A stretch of 64,000 nt of DNA from Lingula anatina (lineage: Eukaryota > Brachiopoda > Lingulata > Lingulida > Lingulidae), in the NCBI RefSeq assembly GCF_001039355.2, contig NW_019773515.1, positions 511,509 through 575,508 of the forward strand, written 5' to 3'. Both the position numbers and the translations under genes were made by a program. Below the pieces are notes generated by a model that saw only the letters and a list, made by a program, of their open reading frames with translations, had not been told where the DNA came from and did not search any database. Shown in pieces: positions 1 through 22,805 of the stretch. The stretch's first letter is position 1. Every line of letters begins with the position of its first letter.

Positions 1-1808
<1,808 letters not shown>

Positions 1809-1921
1809 GATGAATTGTTGATAAGTTGATCGGCTTCAAATACAAATTAACGGAAGACGTGCGTCTTAAATCAAGCACTCAAGATCTCACTGTGTGACTT
1901 CGAAGTGTCTGAGCGAGAGCA

Positions 1922-2006
1922 GAGAATGAATTCGATCGATGGGGGCACCGTATTTATAGCCCAACCGGTTGTCAAGCGCACAAATCGAATCTCCGTCCAT
2001 GATTGG
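1922..2006 (-). promoter_or_regulatory. core promoter of alpha-tubulin gene A (TATA and CCAAT)
   Basis: On the minus strand a TATAAATA box lies at 1951-1958, about 145 bp upstream of the ATG at 1806-1808. A CCAAT box (attgg on the plus strand) is at 2002-2006, about 45 bp further upstream. The same pair at nearly the same spacing recurs in front of four of the other five tubulin genes, which supports it as the working promoter. The start site is inferred, about 25-30 bp downstream of TATA. Confidence 0.7.
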
Positions 2007-2376
2007 CTGGCGCAGCTAACGGTCGTCAGGCGCTATTGATTTCACAGGGAAATCAACAACGGCAAACAGACTTGACCTGTTTTTGCTCGCAACCGTTGGC
2101 AAGGGGCCCTAGCAGCGGAATGTTTGCCCTGGTTTCTCTGTTAGCGGGCACCTGTCATTGTTCCCTCTTCGCGCGTATTGTTTATTCAGGCCCATTGTTC
2201 GTAATGAAACGAGAACAACAAAAGTGCTTACCTATCGTTGTTAGGTGGCCTTCAAGGCTAAGTGAGCCAAACGGAATTGTGAAAAGGGGGGGGGGGGTAT
2301 ACAGTAAGTAGGCCTGAGAGTTTCTCACACACACATACATCCTCCCATTCACATATGATATTGTAATACCCCTCTT

Positions 2377-2379
<3 letters not shown>

Positions 2380-2413
<34 letters not shown>
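2380..2413. repeat. (TC)n microsatellite
   Basis: An uninterrupted TC dinucleotide run of about 17 units, read directly. Confidence 0.95.
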
Positions 2414-2417
<4 letters not shown>

Positions 2418-2634
2418 GTTTAAACGGTCGTGTGAATTATTATGACATGACGTGTAATTTATGTTATATTCGTATGCGTTGTAGATTTAGTAGGCCTACG
2501 TCTTAATCTCAGCTAGAGGGTTAGGGTATCTTCAGTGTATAAAGGTTGAGTCAATAAACTGCATACAGTCACAAATAAACACGTGAAAAGAAGACCTAAC
2601 CGAAAAAGTAAGCAATGTGATAAAGTGTTCAACG

Positions 2635-2659
2635 ATCTATCTATCTATCTATCTATCTA

Positions 2660-2694
<35 letters not shown>
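2635..2694. repeat. (ATCT)n followed by (AT)n microsatellite
   Basis: A compound tract in which ATCT tetranucleotides pass directly into a TA dinucleotide run. Confidence 0.95.
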
Positions 2695-2696
<2 letters not shown>

Positions 2697-4460
2697 TTTA
2701 GTAAATCCACCCCGAATTCCATCGTTTGCTTATTTAGAGTCACCGTTGGGGCTACTGGAGCTGACTTCACTTTAGACCGGTGAAGGAAAATTTTACCCAG
2801 CAACTACACATACAAGTCGACCCCAGTGGACGGTCTCCTCCACTCCCCTCATATGAAAATTGAACAGATAGAATTTGACAACCGTATCGTTAATGCCCGT
2901 AATACGAGTATCACTCCTTCACAAGCACACACAAACACACAATTAGCACACACCATGAACTAATGGGCAAGATTATTCTGTATGATGTATCGTGCCAGTA
3001 TTAATGTAATTTTATAATTCAAATCAATTTTGAATCATGATGAAGCAAACCCAGGTGTCTTCTTTTAAATTTATTTCAATTAATTTATTTTTACTTTATT
3101 TTTCTCCACATTTATTTCTTTTCTGCATTTATTTGTTCAAGACTATCAGACAGTCTGTGTAATATTATATTTTCTATCGGAGAGAAGGGTGGTTTTTCCA
3201 TTCTTTTCTGAAGAAGCCAGTACAGAAGACGCAGTACAGAGAATAACCGTCAATTTAACCAGAGACATATCTGTAAATATCTTAGTATGAATATCATGTG
3301 AAAAATCAATCTGTGGCCCTAGTAGAGGGTAACTTAAATTTGTATAGAGCACTAGCTGGTATACTACCTTGCTATAGAGTAAGTTTAATGCCAGATTATA
3401 TGAAATGAGTGATGCCTTATTTTTAGAATCTTACGTCGCCATTGTACTGTTTGAATTGTAATCCGCTTAACCGTTGACCTGTGCACACTCGTTATCACAA
3501 TACTCGAGGTATGACGACCAAGTTCAATATAACTGAGTCAGCTGATTGAATCACTCGGCAGATATCGGCTAATTCCGTAAGCGATTCCACAGTTTGTCTC
3601 GAACTCGAGTGATCCCGTACACTTTTAGTAGGTTGGGAATATATCGAAGTTAGCAGAGCCGATTAAAGAGATGGCACACTGTATATTGTGGTTGCAAATA
3701 AAATTAATCTTTTTAGAGGTCTTAACAAACTTCAGACCTAACCAGTCACACACAAAAATAAATAAGTAAATAAATACACGTATAAGGACAGCCCTCCCCA
3801 CTTGTCTGACGTTAACGATTGTTCAACTGCCGTCCATGGCATTTACATCACGTCTCGTAATAAATGCCATTTTCAACAAGAGCAATGGGATTAAGAAAGG
3901 ACAAAGCGTGGTTCTTGGTGTCCTCAACGCCATAGGTTTGTATATTCCATTGTGGGATAGCTTTAAGAGGTACCTCTTAAGCTAATGAGTAATCATATTT
4001 CTTATTTTTTCATACTTACGCTGGGCATTAACTTATTTGAATTCATTATACTTATCAAATTACAAATAATGAAGTCGCAACCAATTACAATTAACTTCAC
4101 AGCAATGCTAGAAATTTTACAAGACTTTTTAGTAAATTAAAAATCATAGAATATAATATTCTTTATAGTAAATTAAAAACCATAGAATAGAATATTCTTT
4201 GGAGACTAAATAACATTTTTAAATCTCTAAATGAAGAATATTTTATTTTATTGCGACTAGAGACAGAAAAGCCCTGTTTCATAGTAAATTACAATAACTA
4301 GGATTGAATAAACACAGACTCTGAATTTCAGTTGAGCTATGATTAGTTGAGTGGCTGTTATACTGTAGATTGATAACAGATTCAAAACTGGTGCAATGCG
4401 ATGTGTCTTCTCTAATGCAATATAAGGAAAATAATGTACATGTATATATCAGTACTTATT

Positions 4461-4489
4461 TTATGGGTATGTGGGCCACATACCCATAA
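4461..4489. repeat. perfect 14-bp inverted repeat with 1-nt centre
   Basis: The arms TTATGGGTATGTGG and CCACATACCCATAA are exact reverse complements with a single G between them. The sequence could extrude as a hairpin. It lies in gene-poor DNA and no neighbouring feature explains it. Confidence 0.85.
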
Positions 4490-5138
4490 TATACCACTGG
4501 TATAATGTAAAGACAATACCAATACTTCACATCTCCAATACTAACAGTGGCCAAGTGACGGCTTATTGCGTTCGGTACCGTTCTCATTATTCCAGGCTGT
4601 TACACAAGTTGGCTGACCAAAAGCTTATGGTGTTTATATCTTAAGACTAAAAATTGATTTCAAATGCTGAACAGTGTTTTATTTCAGATAAATTCCGTAA
4701 AATATTAATCAAATGTAATTTCTTTTCTAATAGAAATGAAATGGCATTTAGATGGGAAACGCCACGGTCCTCTTTTATCTTGAGTATCCTGAACGAAGGT
4801 TTCTGTCTTTATGTCGCATTCACAATCACGGAAGAGAAACCAAAATTAGAAACAAAAGTCCCGGTAAAGTAATAAATTTAGATAATTAAAGGTACACCCC
4901 TTTCGGTTGACAGAAAAGGGAGACCCGGTGACGATCCTAAAATTGTAGAGGTACTTACAGGTAGGCCTCATTATTTCCATTTGATTCTTTTGATCTCTTC
5001 CACCAAAAACAATGCGCCACACCTGGGATAATTTCGCTAAAGACAGTCCCAGGTCATAGCGTTATATAACCTTCCAACCCGGAGAATATATCCATCTGCA
5101 GGGCAACAGTATCAAGTATCGGAGTCCCTGTATTTAGT

Positions 5139-5462
5139 GTTATGATCGACTGTTTACTTAGGATACAGTTATTTACGGTTACTAATAGTTTACGGCACGC
5201 AGGAATCAGTACGATTCCCTATAAAAACTGGGCCTCTAAGATAGAGAGAGAGAGACCCCGGGAGATCGTCGTGACTGTCCCTGCCTGAGTGCCAGATTGT
5301 ACATTGTAGCCCGTCAGCAAATAAAGATCTTCATGAGCTACCATTGATGTCTTCTGTGTTTTCAAGTTTGCTACTCGCTCAGAATAAGTAACCAACCGGG
5401 TTACAAGGACAAGACCGTGCTTCTGCCCTAGGCTCTTGACATGGTCGATGCAAAATGGTTCA
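5139..5462 (+). mobile_element. candidate LTR of a retrotransposon (solo or remnant)
   Basis: The segment begins TGTTATGATC and ends GGTTCA, giving the TG...CA ends of an LTR. Inside are TATAAAAA near 5221 and AATAAA near 5325, in the order expected for LTR promoter and polyadenylation signals. One base after the end comes TGGCGAC, which looks like the start of a tRNA primer-binding site. I see no gag or pol downstream and no clear target-site duplication, so this is either a solo LTR or a chance resemblance. Boundaries are approximate. Confidence 0.4.
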
Positions 5463-5702
5463 GTGGCGACAAATCATTAACCAGACCGTTGAAATAGGTA
5501 AGAGAGCCAAGCGCACCCGTTTCTGCCAAAGTTGAAGTGTAGATGTACTGCGTAATTTTTTCGTGTGACACCGAAGCACGGAGCGTCGGGAATGACCTAT
5601 TCAAGATGGATGCTATCCCGCCTTCATAAATAAGAGCTTTTCTTGCTGCGCTGCCTTTCCTGAAACCATCGGTCAGAGTTTGATGTTATGTCTGCACACA
5701 AT

Positions 5703-6883
5703 TCAAGCAAATGAAACGTGCCCAACCAAGGTGACTTCATCTTCTTCCAAAGCTAGAAGCAGCTCCCCTCCTGGTCTGAGAATCCCATACATTGCTGATA
5801 CAGCCAGCGCAATATCCTGGAAGGGATCACGGTGAAGGTCGAACACACTAGACAGATGATACAGCAGGTGGGTGGCAAGAAGCACGTCCTGTGGTCCCTG
5901 AGGGTATGCGTTTAGTGCCTGCAAATATTCCACGCTTTTTTCGAAGTAATCTCTCATTGATCCGGGATAAGCTACATCCAGAGATGCGTTATTGAAACCT
6001 TCAATATATGTACATTTCTTGTATTGCTCAAGAGACTCTTTATGCGGTTCTACCACGCTGACAATGATTTGCTTGTCGACGTTTTGGCAAATTGCTTACA
6101 CAACAGCACCTGTACCTCCCCCGAACTCCAAGATGTGGACTGGAGTCGGTAAGCAATCTTCCAAGCATCGGACGCGCTTTAAGACCTTAAAAAGCACGGT
6201 GTGGTCAGTAAAACTCGACAAGGACTCTGTGTCCGCGATATCCCCATTGGCTTACCGAGTTCTTCTGTTATCTTCGTTTACCCTAAGGTATTAATTAAAC
6301 TAAAGATATTTATAAAATTCCATTAAAATTCTTTTTGAATCAATATTCTGTCTTCATTTTTATTATTCTCAGCGTATCATAATTTCGATAATGAGAATTT
6401 AGTACATGTACCAATGGCACTCACATAGGTAGATCTACTAGTATATGTCTTATCTTGTTGTCAAATATTGCGGACATACAGTTACCGTCAAATGATATCC
6501 AAAGTTTGAAATCAGTACAATTAATTGTCGTAATAAAACACTGCTATTGCAGTTAAGACTATTAAAATTAATGGATAAAGAACTGGGCAATGACAGATAA
6601 AGCTTTGCCAGTTTCCAAAAAATGATCCTTACAAAACGTGTTGACTAATCTGTTTGTCAGACAAAGAACAAGCAGTCTAGCCCTGTTCTATTGACTAGTG
6701 AAGAACAGCATGATTAAAATTTCTTTATGCTGTTGAATCGTTCCGTCCCGATACAAACGTACAGTAGACCTACCCTTCGTAATAAATAGTCAGAATTTTT
6801 AAGTAAGCTTCGGAGTTGGTCAGGCCGCTTAATTCGGCCAGTAGTTCCTCACGCATTTCTTCTTCGTCGACCGAGTTGGACAT
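5703..6883 (-). pseudogene. HNMT-like SAM-dependent methyltransferase, broken
   Basis: A likely first exon (6774-6883) starts MSNSVDEEEM and ends at a gtaggt donor. Downstream on the same strand (5703 to about 6230) is a block whose order matches histamine N-methyltransferase-like enzymes: an HTVLFKVLKR segment, the SAM-binding motif I HILEFGGGTGAV, then VVEPHKESLEQYKK, and later ATHLLYHL and YGILRPGGELLLALEE. A TAA interrupts the frame directly after motif I, between GAVV and AICQNVDKQ. Both sides of the stop look like genuine protein, so I read it as a nonsense mutation (or base-call error), not an intron. The acceptor for the second exon is unclear and the C-terminal part of the family is missing. 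No tubulin link is apparent. Confidence 0.6.
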
Positions 6884-8292
6884 AGTGTCAAAATATCATG
6901 CTATGTCAGTTTGTAGAACACTAACTAAGTAGTAAATACATGAATGTACATGTGCTTAAAAACTGCCCGACATACGCCACTGCAACTCTGCTGTACAACT
7001 TGCCAAATGCGTGAATCCTTCCAATTATTGACATATAAAGCGGCATGAATCTTCAAGCGAAACGAAGACTGACCATTAGATATCAATTTGTATGCTGGAG
7101 GTTGGCGATTTATGCCCGAGAATTACACACCGACACCTGAGAAGTAGGCCTACCAAAAAGTGAATTATTTAGCAATATGTTGTCAGTGATTAACAGACGT
7201 AAAATAGCTAGTCTACTAGGTAGGGTTGATCTCAAATAGTTTTCGGATGAAAAAATATGGTGCTGAACACGAATTTGACAACAATGTGTTTAACGACAAA
7301 TTCTTAGGTCGGTTAGATAATTTTCAAAATGGTGGACCTTGGACGTAATAACGTCATTATGTCCAAGGGTGGATAAAGTGATCTGCATGTACAAACGTTT
7401 TCCTAATTGACGAAAGCAGGTACTAAAGTACGTATAATGTCTTTTCTTATATTTTGGAGTCTTCTAAAATCCATTCCTTATGTTCCCATTGCAACTGTGA
7501 GTCCAGTTGCCGTGTGTGCTGACAAAACTTCAAAACTAATGTGCAGTGTACCTAAACCCTTTTTTGTCTTTTCTAAATCCTGCCATAGGAGCATGACAGT
7601 AGTTTTGTCTCCAAACAATGTTGTGTCGGAATAGTTATGCGTTTTAGAAAAATGTTCATTTTGCAGGTAGGCGATAAACGGCACTATTATTTAGAACGTC
7701 TTAGGGCTCATTCCCAATGAAACGTTTGTTCTACGTAGATGGGTCCAACTCCGCGGGGACTCTCGCTGAATGCAATCAGACTAAGAGATTAACATGTTTT
7801 TCCGTCCTTAGTGTGAAACGTTTGTATGTATATATACAGCCGAGGTCGTAAATTGTTTAAATAGCCAAATATCTCAATTTTTTTTTCTAATAAAGATAAT
7901 TCTCCAAACGAATATTGTTGTGGTAACTAGATTATTGTAATTGATTAAAATACCGGGGTCTAATCTTTTCACTTCAAAAGAAACGTGGTTGATAAAATAA
8001 ACAAACTTCAGGATAAAGTTTTTTAGCATTTGTTTTTTCACAACCGCTGGCATTGTCACATACAGAACACGTATACAGTTCTATTGGTTCCATAGGATAC
8101 AAATTATTGTCTTACATTTTTAAATGTTAAAAAAAAACATAAAGTCGACATTCATTGATAATATATCAACTGTCTTATTCGGAAGAACGACAATGTCCCA
8201 AGTTCTTGTAAACAGTTACTAGGACAAGAAGTATTGCGGCTGAATGAACGAATGAATTGCACTTTCTCTATAAATGCACACAATCTTGAGGT
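6884..8292. other. intergenic region, no gene recognised
   Basis: AT-rich spacer between the methyltransferase remnant and the 3' end of tubulin gene B. A 68-codon minus ORF at 7478-7684 starts MPFIAYLQNE and looks protein-like, but I do not recognise it. At about 7708-7790 a short stretch resembles the dispersed element described at 27879. The 3' UTR of gene B must lie just below 8293; no clean AATAAA was found close by. Confidence 0.5.
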
Positions 8293-11526
<3,234 letters not shown>

Positions 11527-11576
11527 GTTGAAGTCTGTCGAGAAATACCCTCGAAAGTTTCGGGAGGAAAACGATG

Positions 11577-11695
11577 TCTCACTGTGTGACTCAAAGTGTC
11601 TAGCGAGCAAACATAATGAGGTTTCTGAAACACTCGCTTATATTGCGGTCGATATGGCGTTTGAATATGTTTAATGAAAGGCGGGATTCGATTGG
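11577..11695 (-). promoter_or_regulatory. core promoter and leader of alpha-tubulin gene B
   Basis: On the minus strand TATAAG lies at 11637-11642 and CCAAT at 11691-11695, about 49 bp upstream of it. The ATG is at 11524-11526. Between TATA and ATG, around 11577-11610, is a block (minus strand ACACTTTGAGTCACACAGTG) shared almost exactly with the leader of gene A (about 1886-1912). Confidence 0.7.
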
Positions 11696-13080
11696 TCTAG
11701 GCCACCACGGTTGCTATGCTGATTAACAATGAAGTCGGAAAAAGCAGATTTCTGCAGATGGCGTGGGGGTCACTGCCGGCAGGTGGCGCTCACTTTTAAT
11801 CCACGACAAATTATCGATCAGATTAGACCTGAAAAGGAGGAGACCCGTAAAAGGAATATAATATCTTTTAAATTCAGATACGTGAATGGTGCTGATTGAT
11901 ATTATCATTCAGATGTTACTTCAATAATAAGATTCGCCAATGGGTTTTGGAGTCAGCATATTGTTGCCATCGATGTGATTTTACACACATACACAAGCGC
12001 GCGAGCGCGTGTACACGCACGCACAGACAGACAGAGAGAGAGAGGGGGGGTTAGAGGGAGAGAGAGAGGGAGAGAGAGAGAGGTGGATGGAGGGAAAGAG
12101 AGGAGGGGAGGGAGAGTAGGAGGCAGTTACAGAGGGCCAGTATGTCTATACATGTACAAGATGCATATTGATCGAGTGCAAATTATTGCCACATAACCCG
12201 ACCAAATGCTTCATATAGGCCTACATGTAGTGCCAAACTTAAAATATCACATGCACAGTTTCCCTTGCATTTTTCCCCGAAAAATGGTGTTTACACATAT
12301 ATACACTGCTTACTTTCTGAAGGGATAGTAGAGAAAGAAGTAGGCCAGAAATTTAAAGGAGATGCAATTTTAAAGCCTTTTTCGGCTCCAAGAGAGATGG
12401 ATATTAGTTAGTCTTAATTTGGCATGTAGATTTTAATTGTAATGTGTAAGAAACTGGCTCTAATCATTTACTTGCGTTAAAGATGTGTATCTTCAAACTT
12501 AACTTTGGCTCCTTGTTTAAAATGAAATATATAAATAAAAATTATGTCACGACAGATCGGAAAGGAGGGAGGTTAGAAATATTAACAGCACCACTCCCTT
12601 CTAGTGCTATTTATGAGTAACAAATATAAATCAGGCCGAAGCAGGACCTGGACACACATGTAGGCCTTGAAAGGGTAGTCATCCAGGAAAAGGTCCATTT
12701 TTTTGAAAAATACGTTTTGATATAAAACAATTCAACAATTCCATTCACAACATTTTTAAATTTTAATTCTTGTGGATTGTGATCGTCTCTCTCTAGACAT
12801 CCACAGCAGTCGTGCATGATTTCGTAACATGCAACTGAAGGGTTCTTTGACAATTAATAAGGTGTATGTATACCTTATAAGTCAGAATTTGATGTATTTT
12901 TAGGAAAATATTTACAATTTCTACTTTTCAAATCCCTTCTGTTAAGGTCAATCATATTTAGAAGACAGGCCTCATTTTTTCTGTTGATTTACCCTTGTAT
13001 TGTCTCGTAAGTCTGCTTTATGCCATCCTTTTTCTTTATCAAGAAGTAAAACAAAGTCAATAATGTTAGTTTCAGTGATT
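11696..13080. other. intergenic region with GA-rich tract
   Basis: Spacer between the promoter of gene B and the polyadenylation site of gene C. It holds a purine (GA) tract at about 12031-12117. The ORFs at 11975-12196 and 12611-12853 look like low-complexity or chance reading frames. I recognise no gene. Confidence 0.6.
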
Positions 13081-13090
13081 TTTATTTATT
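13081..13090 (-). terminator. polyadenylation signal of tubulin gene C
   Basis: Overlapping AATAAATAAA on the minus strand, about 230 bp past the TAA of gene C. Confidence 0.6.
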
Positions 13091-13316
13091 CCACAACTGT
13101 CGGTGTAATTGAAAATAAAACTCAAAATAACATTTCCAATTATTATGCACCGGAAAAGTTGTCATAATCTAAAAGTTCTATGTTCTTGGTTTACAACAAA
13201 AGTAAACCTGAGAAAAATTGCACAATTTTTGGTTGACACAGAGACACTGAAAAAAACCAAGATAAGACTAATGCCAAAGTCATGCTTGGTTGTAAGACTT
13301 TCTTTTTTTGGGATGT

Positions 13317-18817
<5,501 letters not shown>

Positions 18818-18946
18818 GTTGAAGACGATTATGTTGATGAACCGTACAAGAAGGGTTAATCGATGACTCTACGGAGTAGATTTTGCTCCTTGACTTGATG
18901 TGTCCGAGCAAAATTCAAAATATGACGTAGACAAGGGAAAGCGTTC

Positions 18947-19007
18947 TATTTATACCACGGCGCAGTGCCCAGCAGTTCGTTGAGTGGAAAACTCGGCAGA
19001 TGATTGG
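18947..19007 (-). promoter_or_regulatory. core promoter of alpha-tubulin gene C
   Basis: TATAAATA at 18947-18954 and CCAAT (plus strand attgg) at 19003-19007, both on the minus strand, about 130 bp upstream of the ATG. Nearly the same sequence drives gene D on the other strand. Confidence 0.75.
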
Positions 19008-19085
19008 TAGACGAAGACAGCGTTGCCCGAGTGAATGGTTTATAGGTTTGGGATGAGCAACGGCGACCGTTGGATATCTTGGTGC

Positions 19086-20832
19086 GCGGCTTCAGCGGCA
19101 TGAGTCATTGCATATGGACTAGTGCATTTTGAAATTACGAATACCGGCTAAAATATGTCCATTGAGGATGGTGTAATGAGTCGATGTGTATATGTGCGTA
19201 TGTGTGTGTGTGTGGGGGGGGGGGGTTGTTACGGTTGAATATATTATGCAGTTTTTAAGTTGCAAGTTTAGGTCTAAGTTTAATATTATATTATTATATA
19301 ATAGTTTTCACAGAAAACTAGTATTGTATGAACTACCGCGACCTTGATCCATTCCTGCCATTTAAGCCATGCAATCACTCTTCTTTCTGCCTTTCCCTAT
19401 CTCATCTGATAATATATCCCTACGCAAGATTTTATAATTCATTTGAATCCATAGTGTGAATCAGGAAATGCCCCATGATTCCACTCAAAAAACACACATA
19501 CACACACACACACACATGCAAGGACACAAACCGTGCACGCCATCGCACGCACGCACACGCCCTGATTGAGACTGACAACCAGATACACAGAGATACAGAC
19601 ACGTGAAATGAAACTTGAACTGGTCACAACTCTCTTCCAAAGCTTAAAATTTTACAGTATTTTTCGTGAAACCGCGTTCTGGTCTTATAAGCGGCGCTAC
19701 AGGATGTAGCAGGCATGATATATTGCACGGAATAATATCATGACCGCATTAGTAACCAGGCAAACGTATTCAGTGATGTCTGTGTTGCCGAGAGTTAACT
19801 GGCGGATCACCCTGAAAATCACACGGTTGCTCGGAGCACTGGCGGTGCCTCCTCTACAGGACACACACACAGTGCGTACCCAGTCACTGTAAATCACCCT
19901 GAGTATCAATATGTTGTCAGATACTCTCCTGTACAGAGTAAACGTCTTCTACAGACGGCTAATGCAGGTGTAGTTATAGGTTTTTTCACAGATATTCACA
20001 GATATGTCTCCAGATAAACAGACAGTCATTTTGGTCTGGATTTTTCCGTTTTTCCCTATATATAATCTGCCACCTTGGTAGAGGATATCATAAAGCCCTT
20101 ATTTGCTGACGCACCCTGAGAATCAACTGACTACGACTCCGTCCGTTCTCTTTCTTTCAGATAACATCTTGATAATAAATGCTTGCTTTTGACTACATGT
20201 ACGTGTCTACTGAGCTCCGAGGCGTGTACTGCATATGTATACAATTTGTATTCCAACTTCACCCTGGCTATCACAGCACTGAATTCATCTCCTCTATATA
20301 GGCTTACGTTTTATGTCGGTGACTGATATATTCACTGAGTTCTAGAGACCGGAGGACATGTGTCCCTGTAACAACTGCCCAGCTGGCTGCCCGCTGAGGC
20401 GTGTATATATATGTATCGTCATATCTCCTGAGGTCTAGACAACTAAATAGGTCTCCTTCGGTTAGTGCATTGCGTTTGCTGTCGTTGACTTATGTATTCA
20501 CTTAGTTCTGGGCGGCTATCCTCTACAAGGGCGACAGACTGATTTTTCACAAGATATTAACAGATATGTCTTCAGATAAATAGACGGTCATTTGATTCCC
20601 TGGGTTTTGGAAAATTTCCCTATAATATCTGCCACCCTGTTAGAGGGTACTTGGCGGCTACAAATACAGTTCTCAACACAGAACAAGCATCGACATGATG
20701 ACGAACTCATGCACATTTTGATCATGGCAAACTCAGGGTGTCTTAAATAACGCTGAGGTAAGCATGACGAAAACAGTCGATATCCCGATAACTTGCTGTG
20801 TTTGTAGTAGATGGTTTATATTGCTTAGCAAT
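19086..20832. other. intergenic region with two dispersed repeats
   Basis: No gene recognised. A block at about 19720-20020 (CTGTCTGTGTTG-like, AATCACCCTGA) reappears diverged at about 51880-52020. A second block at about 20205-20450 (GAGGCGTGTACTG, ATGTCGGTGACTGATATATT) reappears in the same orientation at 24583-24850. Both behave as old dispersed repeats of unknown class. A (TG)n/G run lies near 19196-19227. Confidence 0.6.
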
Positions 20833-21383
20833 CAGGCCTACCCAACTACCAGACTCGGCACCTAAGGATCCTAAATTAACCGGTATATCGGACCACGCTA
20901 CCCGTTTTCAAGGTGTGTGTCCGATCGCATTTCGGAGTATCATACCCCAGAACAAATTTTTTAGCACGGCTGCGGGCTCATCCACGCTCGGCTGAACAAC
21001 CTGAAACTGTACTCTTACTTTAGAGTACTCTATTTTATTCTCTCTATAAGGGTATATGGGGACTTTACGACATTCGGTTTGAATGTTTTAACCACTTTTG
21101 ATAGGGCTTTTTTGCATTGTATTAGATAAATGTGGCAGTCTAAGGTTCATCTAGGTGGCTTTTAAATTTATGTGCCCGGTTTTAAAATCATATAGCGATT
21201 TTACGACAATCGTTTACTATCCAATCAAAGTGACAGCTGAGCATGCCAGGGCTCATCCTGTCGGTGTTCTGGCTGATACTCCGAAATGCGATCTGACACA
21301 CACCTTGAAAACGGGTAGTGTGGTCCGATATACCGGTTAATTCAGGATCTTTAGGTGCCGAGTCTGGTAGTTGGGTAGGCCTG
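20833..21383. mobile_element. non-autonomous DNA transposon with ~120-bp terminal inverted repeats
   Basis: The left arm 20833-20956 and right arm 21265-21383 are reverse complements with few mismatches. Both begin CAGGCCTACCCAACTACCAG at the outer ends. The ~310 bp interior has no coding capacity that I can recognise. Length and structure fit a MITE or foldback element; the superfamily is not determined. Confidence 0.8.
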
Positions 21384-21928
21384 GCAATTTTTTTTTCTAA
21401 ATAAACTTGGCCGTGGGTTTTGTTTACTTTGTATTCTGTTCATGTATAAGAGACCATTCCCACAGATATTTAGATCGATCTATCCCCCTGGGGAGTCTCA
21501 CTAGATTGCTGTCAACTTTACACTGGAGAAAGCATCAATATAGTATTCCATATGCCCGATGTTCTCAAACGTGGAACTTCCAATTCAGATACTGGTACTC
21601 GCGTTAAGTGCAAGTAGTCTACATATAAAAACAAACATAACTATATCGTTAACATTTTTATTGTGTTGAGCTTTGATTTAGCAATATCAACTCGTTTCTG
21701 GAAAAGAGATTGATGCTTATCTCTCTGTTTTAAATAATTTTAAATACGTAGAGTTCGTTTGGAAAAAACTTGTAAAAATTGCGATGCAAGACAGAATATA
21801 ATTTATCTTAATTTATTGAATAATAATAATGCATATTACTGGATCTACTCTCGCCGGACAATTTCATTTCAGAACACAGCGACTTACTAGTCTATTAAGC
21901 GAGGAGGCAGACATACAGAAAACCTAAG

Positions 21929-22212
21929 CAGTGGCGGGTTTAGGGGGGGCCAAGGGGGCCTACCCCCCCCCCCCTTCGATTTCTGAAAAAAAATCATACC
22001 AATAATCCCTTCTTTAAATAATAAATTTTTGACTAGCTGAATCATAGTTCTAAACCGTACCAAATGGTACTGTTCGCCCTCTAAAATCCCAAAATTTAAC
22101 GGGGCTCTTTAGCGGGCTCCGAAAGCCAGTCCTACGGGGGGGGTCGGCTCCGCATCCGCAGCCTGTCGTTCGTAAAAACCGGTCCCCCTTCAAATAATCC
22201 TGGATCCTCCCT
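21929..22212. mobile_element. dispersed element starting CAGTGGCGG(A/G)TTTAG
   Basis: Starts CAGTGGCGGGTTTAG and is followed by a G/C-homopolymer stretch and CCATTTGG-like sequence; a far end near 22200 reads CCTGGATCCTCCC, loosely the inverse of the start. Related copies, in the same orientation, start at 34147 and 34959 (short), 37014, 40925 and 47210. I take it as a non-autonomous transposon family; the exact 3' boundary is uncertain. Confidence 0.55.
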
Positions 22213-22805
22213 TGCTAAGGGCTCCTAGATGATGACATCGTCAGCTGCGTGATTCCCAGAGCGTGCTTAGAAAGAGAAAAAAAAGCACTCCACACACATC
22301 TGCCCGTCACCCCCACCCCTTCTCACCAAGGCAAGTTAAGAAAATATATGGGGACTTATCTGGGCTAGAACGCGGCACGTAGACATGCTTGTGGTAATTA
22401 TTTTTATGAATTCTTTTTAAGTCTGTAATGTAATTACTTTAAAATTCTGTTAGGGGTAACTTGCTTAGCGAAAACAAATCATTTTCCAATATTTCCATTA
22501 TTCATTGTTTAGCCATCACAGTGTACAAACAAGACACCAGCACACGCTTTAATTCTTTATTCAGTTCCCAACGATAAGTCTGTTATTGTCTGCTGATTAT
22601 TTCATCACCCTGATGAAATGTTGACTGTTTGTCAAAAACTTCATAAAATAATGCACGCAATGTTCTTTTGACAGGAAATGTCCGACTTATCGTCACAAAA
22701 AGTTTTAACATATTAAAATATGTAAAATTTCAGTGGATTATATGCTTTACAGGAAGCTGGGCGTTGAGAGCATCCATGAGAGTAATACACTTCTCCTTAC
22801 TCTCT

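Larger units (their letters stand above)
2007..5138. other. intergenic region with microsatellites, no gene recognised
   Basis: Between the promoter of tubulin gene A and a candidate LTR I see no convincing exon. The stretch is AT-rich and holds a (TC)n run at 2380-2413, an (ATCT)n/(TA)n run at 2635-2694 and a perfect palindrome at 4461-4489. Short ORFs at 2003-2311, 3146-3352 and 4654-4872 have no recognisable domain and no conserved counterpart in the window; I treat them as chance. Confidence 0.6.

Noticed and set aside
2003-2311. 102-codon ORF upstream of tubulin gene A
   Set aside because: Overlaps the promoter of gene A on the other strand, no recognisable domain, ends in a G homopolymer.
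6096-6140. A possible 42-bp micro-intron (gtaagc ... gtcag) removing the stop in the methyltransferase
   Set aside because: It would splice in frame, but the removed part reads as plausible methyltransferase sequence (AICQNVDKQIIVS) and 42 bp is too short for normal splicing; a nonsense change is simpler.
7478-7684. Protein-like 68-codon ORF MPFIAYLQNE...
   Set aside because: Could be an exon or transposon scrap, but I recognise no family and there are no supporting splice sites, so it is mentioned only in the region description.
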